From Oscheius sp. JU75 (Eukaryota > Nematoda > Chromadorea > Rhabditida > Rhabditidae): a stretch of DNA of 64,000 nt. The position numbers and the translations under genes were made by a program. A model generated the notes under the pieces. That model was given only the letters and a program-made list of their open reading frames with translations, had not been told where the DNA came from and made no database searches. Shown here one piece after another: positions 34,802 to 44,634 of the stretch. The DNA is taken from assembly GCA_037178855.1 (NCBI GenBank), contig JASJZC010000007.1:11160001-11224000 (forward strand). Reading direction: 5' to 3'. Positions within the stretch are counted from its first letter, which is position 1. The number at the start of each line of letters is the position of its first letter.

Positions 34802-35853
34802 GGTGGAAGAGGCCATGGCGTAGCGGCCTCGTCCGTCGTTGCAGCAATGTTTCGCGCAACAGTAGATTCCTAGTCCTGTCACGGCTAAAAGGACGAGACC
34901 GACCACGACAAAGATCAAGATGACAGCCCAGAGGGGAAGGGGCCAATACCAGCCCTTGGTCTCAGTCACTTTGACCTTTTCTCCGTTCAGAACTTTGCTG
35001 TAAGTATCGAGCATATAGCTGACCCCTTCGTAGTATTTGGAGCTCTTGAAGAAGAACTCTTCGGCGTGAGTGGAAATGGATGTGATCATCTCATTACTGA
35101 TGAATTGCTTGGTATTATCTCCAATTGATGTCGAGACCTGCAAAAAATATCGATTTATGTTTTTGCTCTATCAGAGAAAACGACCCCCTTTAGGGGGCCT
35201 ATTTGCCGACACCAAATAGCAAACAACGTTCCCTTATCGGGCACCAAAAAGCCCTTCGAAGGACGCTTTAGTCGAGGATAGCGAAAACTGTCAATGAAAC
35301 TTACCACATTATCTCCAACGGAAAGGAAAATGAGGAGGTCATCTTGACAGTGTCCACGGTTTTGACGCACACGCACCTTGTCTGCGAAGACTTGAGCGGC
35401 ACGAAATACCGTGTCACGGTCCCTTAAGTGACGTTGAGATATTTCCTAACAGTAAAACTACTTCTCATCATCGTTCAATCGCATCTGTGGAGTGAAGGCA
35501 ACCGACATAATGTAGCCGAGACCAGATGAATCACATCTACCTTTAGAATTATCCGCAACCTGGTCACAAATGCATTTGGTTTGGCTTTGAATGTTGACCA
35601 GTTGATGGAGTAGTTTCAGTTCTAGAAGTAGAGCTGAAATGAGAAAGAAGTAACTTACGAGTTCCATTTTGCAAAATTCCTGTGGGATCACAAACATAGC
35701 CGGGCTCCTGAATGCCGCAAAGTACTAAAAGAGACGTACTGGTGATCAAAAGTTTCTGTTACCTGGCTGTCTAAGTGAATCGGGATAAGTTTCGGGAGTG
35801 TAGTCGGTAAAGGCAGTTGCGCTGGCAAGAAGAGACAAGAGCAGGAAGAGCAT
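34790..35853 (-). CDS. MOLO-1-like TPM-domain membrane protein
   Basis: The start at 35853 gives signal peptide MLFLLLSLLASATAFT, then TDYTPETYPDSLRQP and LCGIQEPGYVCDPTGIL, the characteristic start of MOLO-1-type proteins. Next come LLHQLVNIQSQTKCICDQVA, a TPM domain (GYIMSVAFTPQMRL, HLRDRDTVFRAAQVFADKV, DDLLIFLSVGDNVV, STSIGDNTKQF) and a juxtamembrane part. One membrane span follows (WAVILIFVVVGLVLLAV), with a Cys-rich cytosolic tail (GIYCCAKHCCNDGRGRY) and TAA at 34790-34792. In C. elegans MOLO-1 is an auxiliary subunit that raises levamisole-sensitive acetylcholine receptor gating; a similar role here is inference. The intron at 35138-35304 is about 167 nt, several times longer than its neighbours, and holds a cluster of palindromes. 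The 3' end overlaps the LRRC9-like gene. Confidence 0.75.
35184..35262. repeat. Cluster of three palindromes in an intron
   Basis: CCCCCT-TT-AGGGGG (35184-35197), CTATTTG with a 7-nt loop and CAAATAG (35199-35219), and the perfect CCTTCGAAGG (35253-35262) lie close together inside the oversized intron of the MOLO-1-like gene. No terminal inverted repeats or target duplications are evident, so it is not shown to be a transposon. Confidence 0.6.
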
Positions 35854-36397
35854 CACGCTGCACACTGAATGCCGCTAGGAGAGACTCAAATACAGGCTGA
35901 TAACCGTGCCCACTCGCTGACTAAGACCCTTGCTGAATCAGCAGCGGCAGTCTCGAGGCTCCGGAAGTCTTGGATAATTCTGCTGATAAAATGCTTGCTT
36001 ATCGAAAACTCACGACGTAATGTGGCGCCACGGAAGTGAATGAACCATGTGTTGTGTCAATTCTTGAGACAAACAGATGACACATAACTATGCTCCGCAT
36101 CATTGTGAGACATCTGAACATTCTAAAAAAAAGACGAGGTTGGTGACAAGGCTAGTTACACAAAAAGACATTGAGGCAGAATGACAGAGACAGGGAGACA
36201 AAGAGGCAGGGAAACAGAGACAGAGAGATAGAGAAAGAGCGAGACTAAGAAACAGTTTTTCTTTTGTAGTTTTTAACTTTCTTGTGCAAACAATGCGTCA
36301 TATTAAATGAACTGCCAAGTGCTTGTTTAAGTCGTATTTCGGTCATGATTTGACCTTCATATGAAGTCCTGTCTGTTGTCATTTGCCGCAACTGGAA
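35854..36397. other. Divergent intergenic spacer with purine-rich stretch
   Basis: The spacer lies between the minus-strand MOLO-1-like gene and the plus-strand EMI/FAS1 gene, so it must hold both promoters. A GAGACAGAGA-type imperfect purine repeat runs at about 36176-36246. I see no specific motif beyond that. Confidence 0.5.
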
Positions 36398-39300
36398 ATG
36401 ACCCGCTTTTTGTGTGCCTTACTCTTATCTGTTACAATTACTTCTTCTCATCCAGTTAGTTAATTTTTTCCATTTAACACTATTCAAGGAAAGAGACGAA
36501 TTACTATCACCACATCAAATCAAAACTGCTGTTGACTCGGTAACACCTTTTGATCATACTTTTAATTGCTTTAGTTACAAAAGTTTCTGGTCAGCAGTCT
36601 CAACAATGCTGCCAATACTGCAGTTGTAGGTTTTTCTTATTCCCATCCAGCTTATGAGCTCAGGCCACTCCAGCTGAAACAGAATCTGACGAAGTCAAGC
36701 TGGTATCTTATAAAGAAGCCTTCTTTAATCTATTTGATACCGTACGTCAAAGCACAGTAGTGGCTATGGACAAGAAAGTTCGAGGGTGAGTATTTTTCTG
36801 TTTTGAGCCTATTGACTCTTTTGGGTGTCTTTGTATCACAAGATCCGTTACAACTTGACTCTGTCATTTAGTTTGCGTGTCACTAGCCGACCTATCATGA
36901 GAAATGTACATTTTTCTTAGCGCAGACCGATCTAACCGGACATGTTACTACTAATACCCTTTAACGTTTCTTGCACATTGAAGTACCTATCCTCATAGAA
37001 AAGAAGTCTGTGGACGTGGAGAGCTTCGCATTTTAAAGCCTACCGAAGGTTTCATGTTCCGCGGATCCGCCAAATGTCAACAGTTTTCCCATGCTATTCG
37101 TTGTTTTGAGCAGGTTCTAACTCCAGAGGTTGGTTTAGAATGCATACCGTTATTGCTCAAATTCAGGCTTCCAATGAAACAATGAGAATCAAACGCTGTT
37201 GCGATGGGAGTGAAAGTGATGATATTTTGACCAAAGGATGCAAGAAATGTGAGAAACACTCGCATCTAATAAAAGATGTTTCAGCTGAGCCAAGTCCAAC
37301 CCTGAGTTCAGTCATGGAGAAATTCAAATGTACTGGAAAAATCACCGAGTCTAAGGAACTTTCAACCTTTATCTTGATAGAAAGTTCTGTCAAGGTTAAA
37401 TATTTTCCAAGAACGTACACTCATCAATTCAGGTCATCGAGATCCCTGGAGTTCAACACGTTTATGATTGGTTCCATGGCAGCCGTCTTATTGATAAAAA
37501 GGGAGACTCGTACCTAATCAGCCAAAATTCGGATAACGTTGAGCGAGTGGTAAAGACCTTAATCTGATTAATTTAGCATCGGTTTAAAACTTGCAGATAA
37601 CTTATTTGAATTGCCGAGCATTGGAGACAACTGGCCTAATCACAAAGGAAGGAGTAGCTCACATTTGTAAGAAGGACATTGAGCCAGCAGAGAAGACCCT
37701 CGGCAATCTTTTGAAGAAGAAATATTCCGAGTTCTTTAAGCGTAAATTCCATTACGTTCTCCACATCAAAAAAAGTTTCAGTTTTGCCCAAGGACTTGAA
37801 ACAAAAACTGAAGTCAAATAGTGGATTGTTCTTTACAGTTTTTGTCGTTTCTGACAAAAACTTGAAAAAATATGACAAGAAATTCTTGGAACGTGTCGCT
37901 ACTAATAAGAATGGAAAGAATGTTATCCAACCCAAAATTAGAGGTTTCAGAATTTGGAAAAGCCCACATTTTCTCCAAAATGTCGTGCTCCTACACGTTC
38001 GGAGAAAGTTCTATGACGAGTCTAACGGGAGAAGTGATTAGCTTGCAATCGATTAACGGTATCCGATCAATCAAACAAGCTAAACTGTCAGCTACAATTG
38101 ACCTTGTGGCCACCAACGGGGTGATTCATGAAGTTGAGAGCATCATTGACGAAGAGGATTGTATGTTTTCTTGTTTTCTACTTAATAGCTCCGATTCTTA
38201 GTTCAACTTTGGACAGATCGTTGCAAAGACTATAATCCTGATTTTATCAAGGCTGTTTCTAAAGATTTTGACACGGAAAAAGGAATGACCATTTTTATGC
38301 CACCGAAAACAGAAAAGGTTTGTACTTTATCTCGTCCAGCCGCTTCCGTCTGTTTTAGTAACTGAATTGGAACATGTATACTTTGTGTATCGTCTCAGTG
38401 TCCGTACTATATGTCTTATTTGGCAACTACAATCGGGCGTGTATACTCCACTGTGCCGTCTCGGTCACTTGAAAGCTGTATGTCAGCTCTGATTCGGAAG
38501 TTAAACCAACCCTTACCTGTACCGTCTCGATAACCAAAGACTCTCGTACCATCTCCGTGGACAATCTTGATTAGATATTGCTCCCGTCTAGTTTTAAAAG
38601 AAAGTTTTCAGGTAGACAAAGACGACATCGTCAATCATGTTATCCTCAATTCGTGTCAAGAATTTTCTTTTGAGGCGACTATTACTGTCAAGGGAAAGTC
38701 AAAAGTAACCTAGTTTTTTTCCCAACATACCACTACGGCTTCAGTATTTCTTTGGCAGATTCCCACAGCATACCCCTCTTTGGAATGCCAGCTCTTATGG
38801 AGAGGAACCGTTTGGTGATCTCGTAGGTTTTTATAGAATTTAGGAGTTAAGTTTTCTAATAGAAATGGTTCCAAATTGGTTGCACGAGAATTTCTCCAGT
38901 TTCGCTAAAGGCTTTTAATAGTAATGTCTACTTCATCGAAAAGCCCCTGAAAGCTGTTAAGCAGACAGTTTTGGAGTTTTTGAGCTGCAGGAGCGAGCTT
39001 TCCAAATTTGCCAAGTACGTCCTTCTTGTTTCTCGAACCCGTTTAGACTCTTCACCTCCTTTTTGAAAGCATTCAAGGGGACGTTATCCGGCTATACACT
39101 TGTTGTACCCACGAATGATGCATTCGGCAAGAAAAGTGTGACTGACATCGAATCTTTCGTTTTGGGCCATATGCTTTTGGGTAAGCCTTTGATATTTTTG
39201 AACCCCTTGGATTCAGAACCGATTTGTGAACATGACCTGTCTGACGGACAAGAAGCCGAGTTTCTAAGTTTTACCCAAGAGAAGATACATCTGAAAAACA

Positions 39301-39440
39301 AAAGCGGAAAAATTTTTATCCATGGAGCTGCAATAATCGTAACATTTTTTGTTTCCATTTTAAGCTGTTTTCAGGAACGTTTCGAGTTGAGTGATGCAGT
39401 CGTCTATGTGAACAAGATTTCTCTGAAGTCTATTGACTGA
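36398..39440 (+). CDS. EMI/FAS1 matrix protein (TGFBI/periostin/midline-fasciclin-like)
   Basis: Signal peptide MTRFLCALLLSVTITSS starts at 36398, followed by short exons ERDELLSPHQIKTAVDS, LQKFLVSSLNNAANTA and KLVSYKEAFFNLFDTV. An EMI-like module then ends MRIKRCCDGSESDDILTKGC, matching the CCpGY..GC end of TGFBI EMI domains. FAS1 repeats follow. The first closes with DLVATNGVIHEVESIID, the conserved H2 box NGVIHxVDxVL. A middle one is less clear (MTIFMPPKTEK). The last reads KAVKQTVLEFLSC, YTLVVPTNDAFG (the FAS1 H1 box), VLGHMLLGKPLIF and KSGKIFIHGAAI. The stop is at 39438-39440. About three FAS1 domains are visible against four in vertebrate TGFBI/periostin. Such proteins are secreted cell-adhesion and matrix components. 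Exon edges in 38.2-38.95 kb are uncertain. Confidence 0.65.
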
Positions 39441-40529
39441 TTCTGTTACGCAAGGTGTTTAATCCCGTGTACTATGTCTGTTCAATGTTTGCCTTCAACT
39501 TATAAGACAAGATATTGTGGCAATTACGTGGAATGATAAGCGCGGCGTTCCGATTGAATACACTGAAATATCGAAATCGTGGTCTATTTGAATCAAAGAA
39601 GAAACTTACAATTAATCATAAGAGGTCTATATAGGTAGAGGATTAGCCTCTTGCTTCGAGGATTACACATGTGATAAATGGTCATCTCCCGAAAAAGGTA
39701 TCGCGGGGAAAAAGACAAGTCTATTCGACCTCCCAGACTTTCCAAAATGGTTGTTTTATGTACCATCTTCTAGGACATCCCTCCCCTTTAAGCAATTTCT
39801 CGTTATCTGCAGCCGATAGACGAAGGCAACTCTTTACGACCGGTGCCCGATTTTGAATCCTGCCCTGGCTCTCCTTCGGCCATAAACTTCTTCTATGTTG
39901 CGTTTATGTGTTTGCATGTTTGTTTCCGACTGCAAAATGTCACTGTGCCGGACGCATACAAAACGTCTATCAGTTCTCTATCTCTTGAAACCTTTCCGCC
40001 CTGTCCGATTGGCTTCAAAGTGAACAAGCTCACTTTCTCGAAAAACGACTTGTTCTGATCGTGTATGACCAACAGTTTCGGATACAGTCGATGTGTCTCG
40101 CACGTGTGGCGGCTACTCCACCAAGAGGTCCCTCCACCAGCCGTGCACTTGTTTGAGTTTGCGGCAACACCTCCGCCACAATGGGGGCGCTTGCTCCCGT
40201 ACGCAAATTACGCTCATCTCAACACTTTTCCTTTGTTTCAGTGTCATTTATAGGTGTCTGAATAGGAAAGAGGGTTATTTTCAGCTTTTCTGTACAAACA
40301 GGTTGTAAACTTCGAGAACGGTTCAAGTTTGCATCTGATATGAAGTTTACAGCCTCATTAGTCTTCACACGAGATACAGCTTCTGTCTCTTAAATGCAAA
40401 CATTGTAGCGGAGAATCAGCTTCACTATTGCGCTATCGTGTTATCAAGGGGGCACTACGACTGACCACGTCTTTTCTACTTTTGGAAACCGTATCCGTAT
40501 TTGTTCCTGAAAATTTGTACCCTCGCTGA
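39441..40529 (+). other. Possible exons of an unassigned Cys-containing protein
   Basis: Three plus-strand stretches look coding but could not be joined with confidence: ASCFEDYTCDKWSSPEKG then KKTSLFDLPDF at about 39650-39830; PVPDFESCPGSPSAINFFYV and VPDAYKTSISSLSLETFPPC at about 39820-40056; and a Cys-rich block with TCGGYSTKRS and NGGACSRTQ (EGF-like by eye) at about 40085-40220. Acceptor-like sites (TCTGCAG, CCAACAG) precede two of them. This may be a small secreted-protein gene or its remains. Confidence 0.25.
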
Positions 40530-40968
40530 AGCTCGCCGTCAGCCTTCTAACGCCAAGTCAGATATGTTTGACGACCTAATTTTGATGGAAATTTCTAAAT
40601 CGTACTTGAAAAAGTTGCATAGTTATTCTATGTTTTTCAACCAGTAGCGCAAAATTTTGGCCCTGGCACGCGAACTTTCCCAGAGAGACGCTGTTTTGTT
40701 GCGTCAAATGTCACAGACTTCTGACTCAGGTGGTCCCCGTTTACTTCCACGTTCTGTTCTGGACGAGGCAAATGTCTTAGACGGTCATTTCGACGATCAG
40801 ACAATGGTACGGCCAGCCGTTTCCCAGTCGTGGGAAAGGTACGTGGCCAATAATTACAGTGTCGCCCATTTCAGTCTGCTCAGACCCTTTCTCTGCCTTT
40901 GTAGCTCCGGGACGTCCATTTTAAACTCCTTCACCACTGACCTTGCGCTTAGCGACTGTTCCACTTAG
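40530..40968 (+). pseudogene. Unassigned open region with one in-frame stop
   Basis: One frame reads TLAEARRQPSNAKSDMFDD.. LMEISKSYLKKL..FFNQ, meets TAG at about 40648, and continues as RKILALARELSQRDAVLLRQ and SGGPRLLPRSVLDEANVLDG, then FDDQTMVRPAVSQSWERYV. The two sides have the same helical, charged character, and no intron with proper ends removes the stop in frame. I read it as a decayed gene, or one exon of a gene with an unusual intron. Family not recognised. Confidence 0.3.
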
Positions 40969-42422
40969 GTGCATCGCGCGGCTTGTTTGTTTCCTGGATG
41001 AAAAACCCTTTGCACAACAGGAAGGAAGGGCAGACCTAATCATCTCACAGTTTGCGGTCGGAAAAGAAACGAGAGATTTTGTCTTTTGCCCCTCTCAGGT
41101 GATATGCTAATCAAAAGGAGCAACAGTTGACCATGGGTCAGGATTAGACACGCTTCGCCACGAAAATGCGCATCGGCGGCCGCTGTATGAGGTGCTATTC
41201 AAACTTCGTTTCAGGACTCCCTTATCATAACAATTATGATAATCTATTTTATCTCCATTTGTCGTTTCTAGATTTCAGAAAATATTTATGTAGTTTTCAT
41301 TTATTCACAATCCTGGCATAAGTAGTCATATATATGAATTTCTAGTCACCTTTTACTAATATTTGTCAGAAAAATGATGCTACAAAACCTCTTGAAACTA
41401 CAAGTGTAAATGTTCAAACTTTTGAGAAACTATTTTGAACACAGTAGGTTTTAAAAAACCTTGTGACTGCATTAGATGGTAGTAATTCAGGAAGACTCAA
41501 CCTATTGGGGGTATTCGTGGCTTGACCTAAAACTTGATAAGTATTTTTGTTTTAGAATTGGCCCTAGATCATTGGCTTTTTATTTCACCCTCGTTATTTC
41601 TGTTTTTATGATATTTTTTGCGTCTTTCTAAATTGGGACAGAAATATCCTAAACGATTCAAAAATACTGCTTAGTGACCTTTGCAATAGTTTCCAAGACC
41701 AGCCACAGCTTTCAGTTTTTCTGCTTCAAACTAGAAGTGGAGCTGCTTTCTGACCTGCTAGACTTTTGAAGATCTGTTTTGCATACCCAACTTTTGAAGG
41801 CGATCTCTCGAAGATAAAGCTTATGCGCAGTCGGCACCTTGTCTTTGTCCGGCGTGAGCATTAGTCTTATGCTGCACAAACAGTCGCCGTCGCGCCGTTT
41901 CGAGTGTTCTTTTGTAGCAAGGTGCTTCCGCCGGAGGCATGTCCTTTGTCTGAACGAGCACTTTATGATATCTGGTGGGATCATTTGATCAGAGGGAGAT
42001 AGAGTGTGCCACTAAGAATACATTTTTTGACTAGAAACTTTTGCGGCTCCGGGTTCTTCAAAGAGTCATCTCTTTTCGGCATCATCAGCAACGGCTTGCT
42101 TTAATGTTAACGAGTCAGCTAGAGGGAGAAGGTCGACCTATAACGCTAACCGTCCGTATAGCGCGGTTTAATACCGAAGGTTCCCTCTGTTTTGGTGGCG
42201 AAAGACTACGACTTTTACAATTTGTCGCCCCTCTCCTCTATTGCTCATGTCTGAATCACAAACTGTAGTGTCTTGGCTTCCGTATGCGAATCGTAGCATT
42301 TCGCCGACAATGGTCTTCCGCTGGAGACGTGCCAATTCTCGAACACACAACAAATTTTTGTGCTTTTTGTACACTTTCTTGCTTCGATGTTTGTTTTCTT
42401 TCTACATTAGGAGTTACAGGTC
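40969..42422. other. Gene-poor interval
   Basis: AT-rich in its first half. A 90-residue minus-strand frame at 41712-41984 has a basic composition but no motif or splice partners, and I do not call it. No RNA gene or repeat was recognised. The end presumably holds the promoter of the hemopexin-repeat gene. Confidence 0.4.
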
Positions 42423-43598
42423 ATGAGAAAGCCTCTGTTGCTGCTGTTACTCGTCACGACAACCGCGGCTGCTTCACTTGGCCGTTACGATGAGGACCAG
42501 ATCTCAGACAATGAGGATGCCAACCCGGAACCGATGATTCTGCCCGTTTTGAGCGACCGTGAGAAGATTCAGTTGGTGGCTGAAAGCGAACAGTACTCCC
42601 ACTTGAGGACTCGTCACAGAATTCGGAGAGGTAAGATTTTCTTATTTATTCTTGTTACAGGTTTTAGTACATATAGATCAACAATTTAGGACGAAAGCAC
42701 AACAAGCGCGATCTGCTCCTGGCACCTTGGAGAGTCTCCCACGTGGTTCGTCCTCGTCCCATCCAGAAGCCTCTTGCCAAGCCGGCCATTGCTCTTCCGA
42801 TCGACACCTGTCCAAACAAATTCGATGCCGTTACACGAGGCTACAATGGTAGGACCTATGTCTTTGCTCGTGACAGGGTCTACCAAGTTTGGCACGACGA
42901 TGGTCTACAACAAAAGGTAGACTTTTTCATAGTTGTAATACAAATTCAATGTTTTAGGCTTCTTACTTGATTTCCGACTTATTCCCTGGAGGTCCTCGCA
43001 CTGTGACAGCTGCCCTGACCAACTCGCGATCGGGTGTCACCATACTTATAGAGCACAGGACTGCATACCGTTTCCGTTGGAACAAAAAACACAGGCGTTT
43101 CCAGGTACATTTGACTATTGTTTCACATTCTTCAAATTTTTTAGTTGGCCAAGAACACTCCTCAGGAACTGCCTCGCAATGTCACCATCACCCCCAACGT
43201 TGCTTTTGAATGGACTGACGGAAACCAGGTCGCTTTGGATGTAAGTAAAAGCTGTAATTACCTTGAGTAGTAATTTTAAGAAGGAACATTTCATAATCTA
43301 TGACGCCTTCTGGAACCTGGCTACCTTTACCGGCCATACGAGAAAGTATTTCCCTAATCTGCCTCGCGATCTTCTCGGCATTGTCTACAATGGTGGTGAC
43401 ACTGTCCTGATGTTCACCAAAAGCAACTCTCTCAAGGTGCAAAACGTTTACGCTGTTCAGTTCAAACGAATTCAGGTTTACAACACGAAGAAGTTCAAGG
43501 TTGTCCAGGAATATCCGCTCAAATTGAACGAGTACGTCGGCTGTCTCTCCCCGTCAACTACCCAGTCAACTGTCAAGTCCAAATTGAAGAAGCCATAA
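42423..43598 (+). CDS. Secreted hemopexin-repeat protein with a dibasic processing site
   Basis: Six exons (42423-42630, 42690-42916, 42958-43104, 43145-43240, 43281-43436, 43476-43598) join in frame for 318 residues. Signal peptide MRKPLLLLLLVTTTAAASLG is followed by an acidic pro-like part (DEDQISDNEDANPEP) and a strongly basic stretch RTRHRIRRGRKHNKRD suited to furin-type cleavage. From CPNKFDAVTRGYNGRTYVFA onward the chain has the hemopexin-repeat pattern: FDAV, YVF, then VYQVWHDDGL; later HFIIYDAFWN and TVLMFTKSNSLKVYNTKKF look like further blades. One Cys opens (CPNKF) and one closes (VGCLSPST), as in disulphide-closed hemopexin propellers. No protease domain is present, so it is a stand-alone propeller. 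I recall secreted trichocephalid families of this general type, but cannot confirm kinship. Confidence 0.65.
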
Positions 43599-44008
43599 AG
43601 CTCCCAACCGCAGCCATGTCACTTCAGTATCCGGTGTCTTGTCTCCCCACTCTCTAATTACCACTGCCTATTTTTTTGTTGTTTATTTGTTTTTCTCTCC
43701 GTCTCTACAGGTAACTGAAAGCAGGCCGTCTCATGACCCACTTTTCCAAAAACACACGAGACCTCCTGCTTGCCGATTAGTCTCTTTTTTTGACTGATCG
43801 GTCAGCTTCGGCTGACCCCAGCGTCTTTGGCGTTGTTGCCCGCCGATGCTTCGCCGCCATTCCAGCGCATCTCGCACCCAATCCCCTCTCAATTTATCCA
43901 TGATGATTTCTTGTTGATCATAAATGAAAATTATTTATTATGCGACATTTCGACGACAGAGAAGGAACGGTGGGGTCTTAAGCATCGAAAACTTCTTTCT
44001 CCTTCTTT
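43599..44008. other. Short convergent intergenic region
   Basis: The 3' region shared by the hemopexin-repeat gene and the minus-strand unassigned gene. It contains pyrimidine-rich stretches (CTCTCCGTCTCTACAG near 43710); no gene is supported. Confidence 0.45.
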
Positions 44009-44620
44009 CTATGTCTCTTGTCGTAAAATCTTCTTGATCCTCTTTGGTATGGTGGAAATTCTACGACATGTCGTGACAATCTTGTTTTCTCCGAGCACCC
44101 ATCCCCAGTGTAAGGGTTCAGTAGCCTCGATCACCGTCAGCATCAGATTTAGCAAGTTTTTGATCACACTATCATCGTCTTGAATGAACGGGGTGATTAA
44201 ATCTGTTTCTGTATCCGAGACTCGTATCCAGCGAATCTCAAGATGTTCGTTTGAATCAACTGTTGGTTTTCGTTGGCAAAACACCCTGATTTCTTCTTTA
44301 GAGTTCAAAAATCCACGAACATGACTAGTGTAGAACATATCTCGATTGGGAATCTGAAAAGTTCAACAAATAAAATATCCTACCCAAAAGAGTAAGCGAT
44401 GTTTGGATGTGTTTTCCAGCACAAAAGTATCGTTGCCAAAAATTTCGAGATGGCAAACAGTAGCTGGCATTCGGATGTTGTGGCGAATGATGTCAGAAGA
44501 AGCGAGAAAACGAATCACATGTGCACTGACGATGACTTTGAACAATTTATTGAGCTCGTCGACAATTTTACGACACACGTCTACAATCAGTATACACGTT
44601 TCGGATGGGGGACATTGTTA
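44009..44620 (-). CDS. Unassigned protein directly downstream of the asparaginase gene
   Basis: Two or more exons read CRKIVDELNKLFKVIVSAHV, ASSDIIRHNIRMPATVCHLE, then a 30-nt intron, then IPNRDMFYTSHVRGFLNSKE, EIRWIRVSDTETDLITPFIQ and NLMLTVIEATEPLHWGWVLG, ending in a basic tail with the stop at 44009-44011. The long even coding pattern across the intron supports a real gene of at least 170 residues. I do not recognise the family. The start is not found: the frame runs open to within about 30 nt of the asparaginase stop without an in-frame ATG, the first internal one being MPATVCHLE. The very small gap suggests a shared polycistronic transcript or an overlapping first exon. Confidence 0.5.
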
Positions 44621-44634
44621 ATTACTATATTAAG

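Noticed and set aside
41712-41984. 90-residue basic minus-strand frame
   Set aside because: No recognisable domain or intron structure; could not be supported as a gene.
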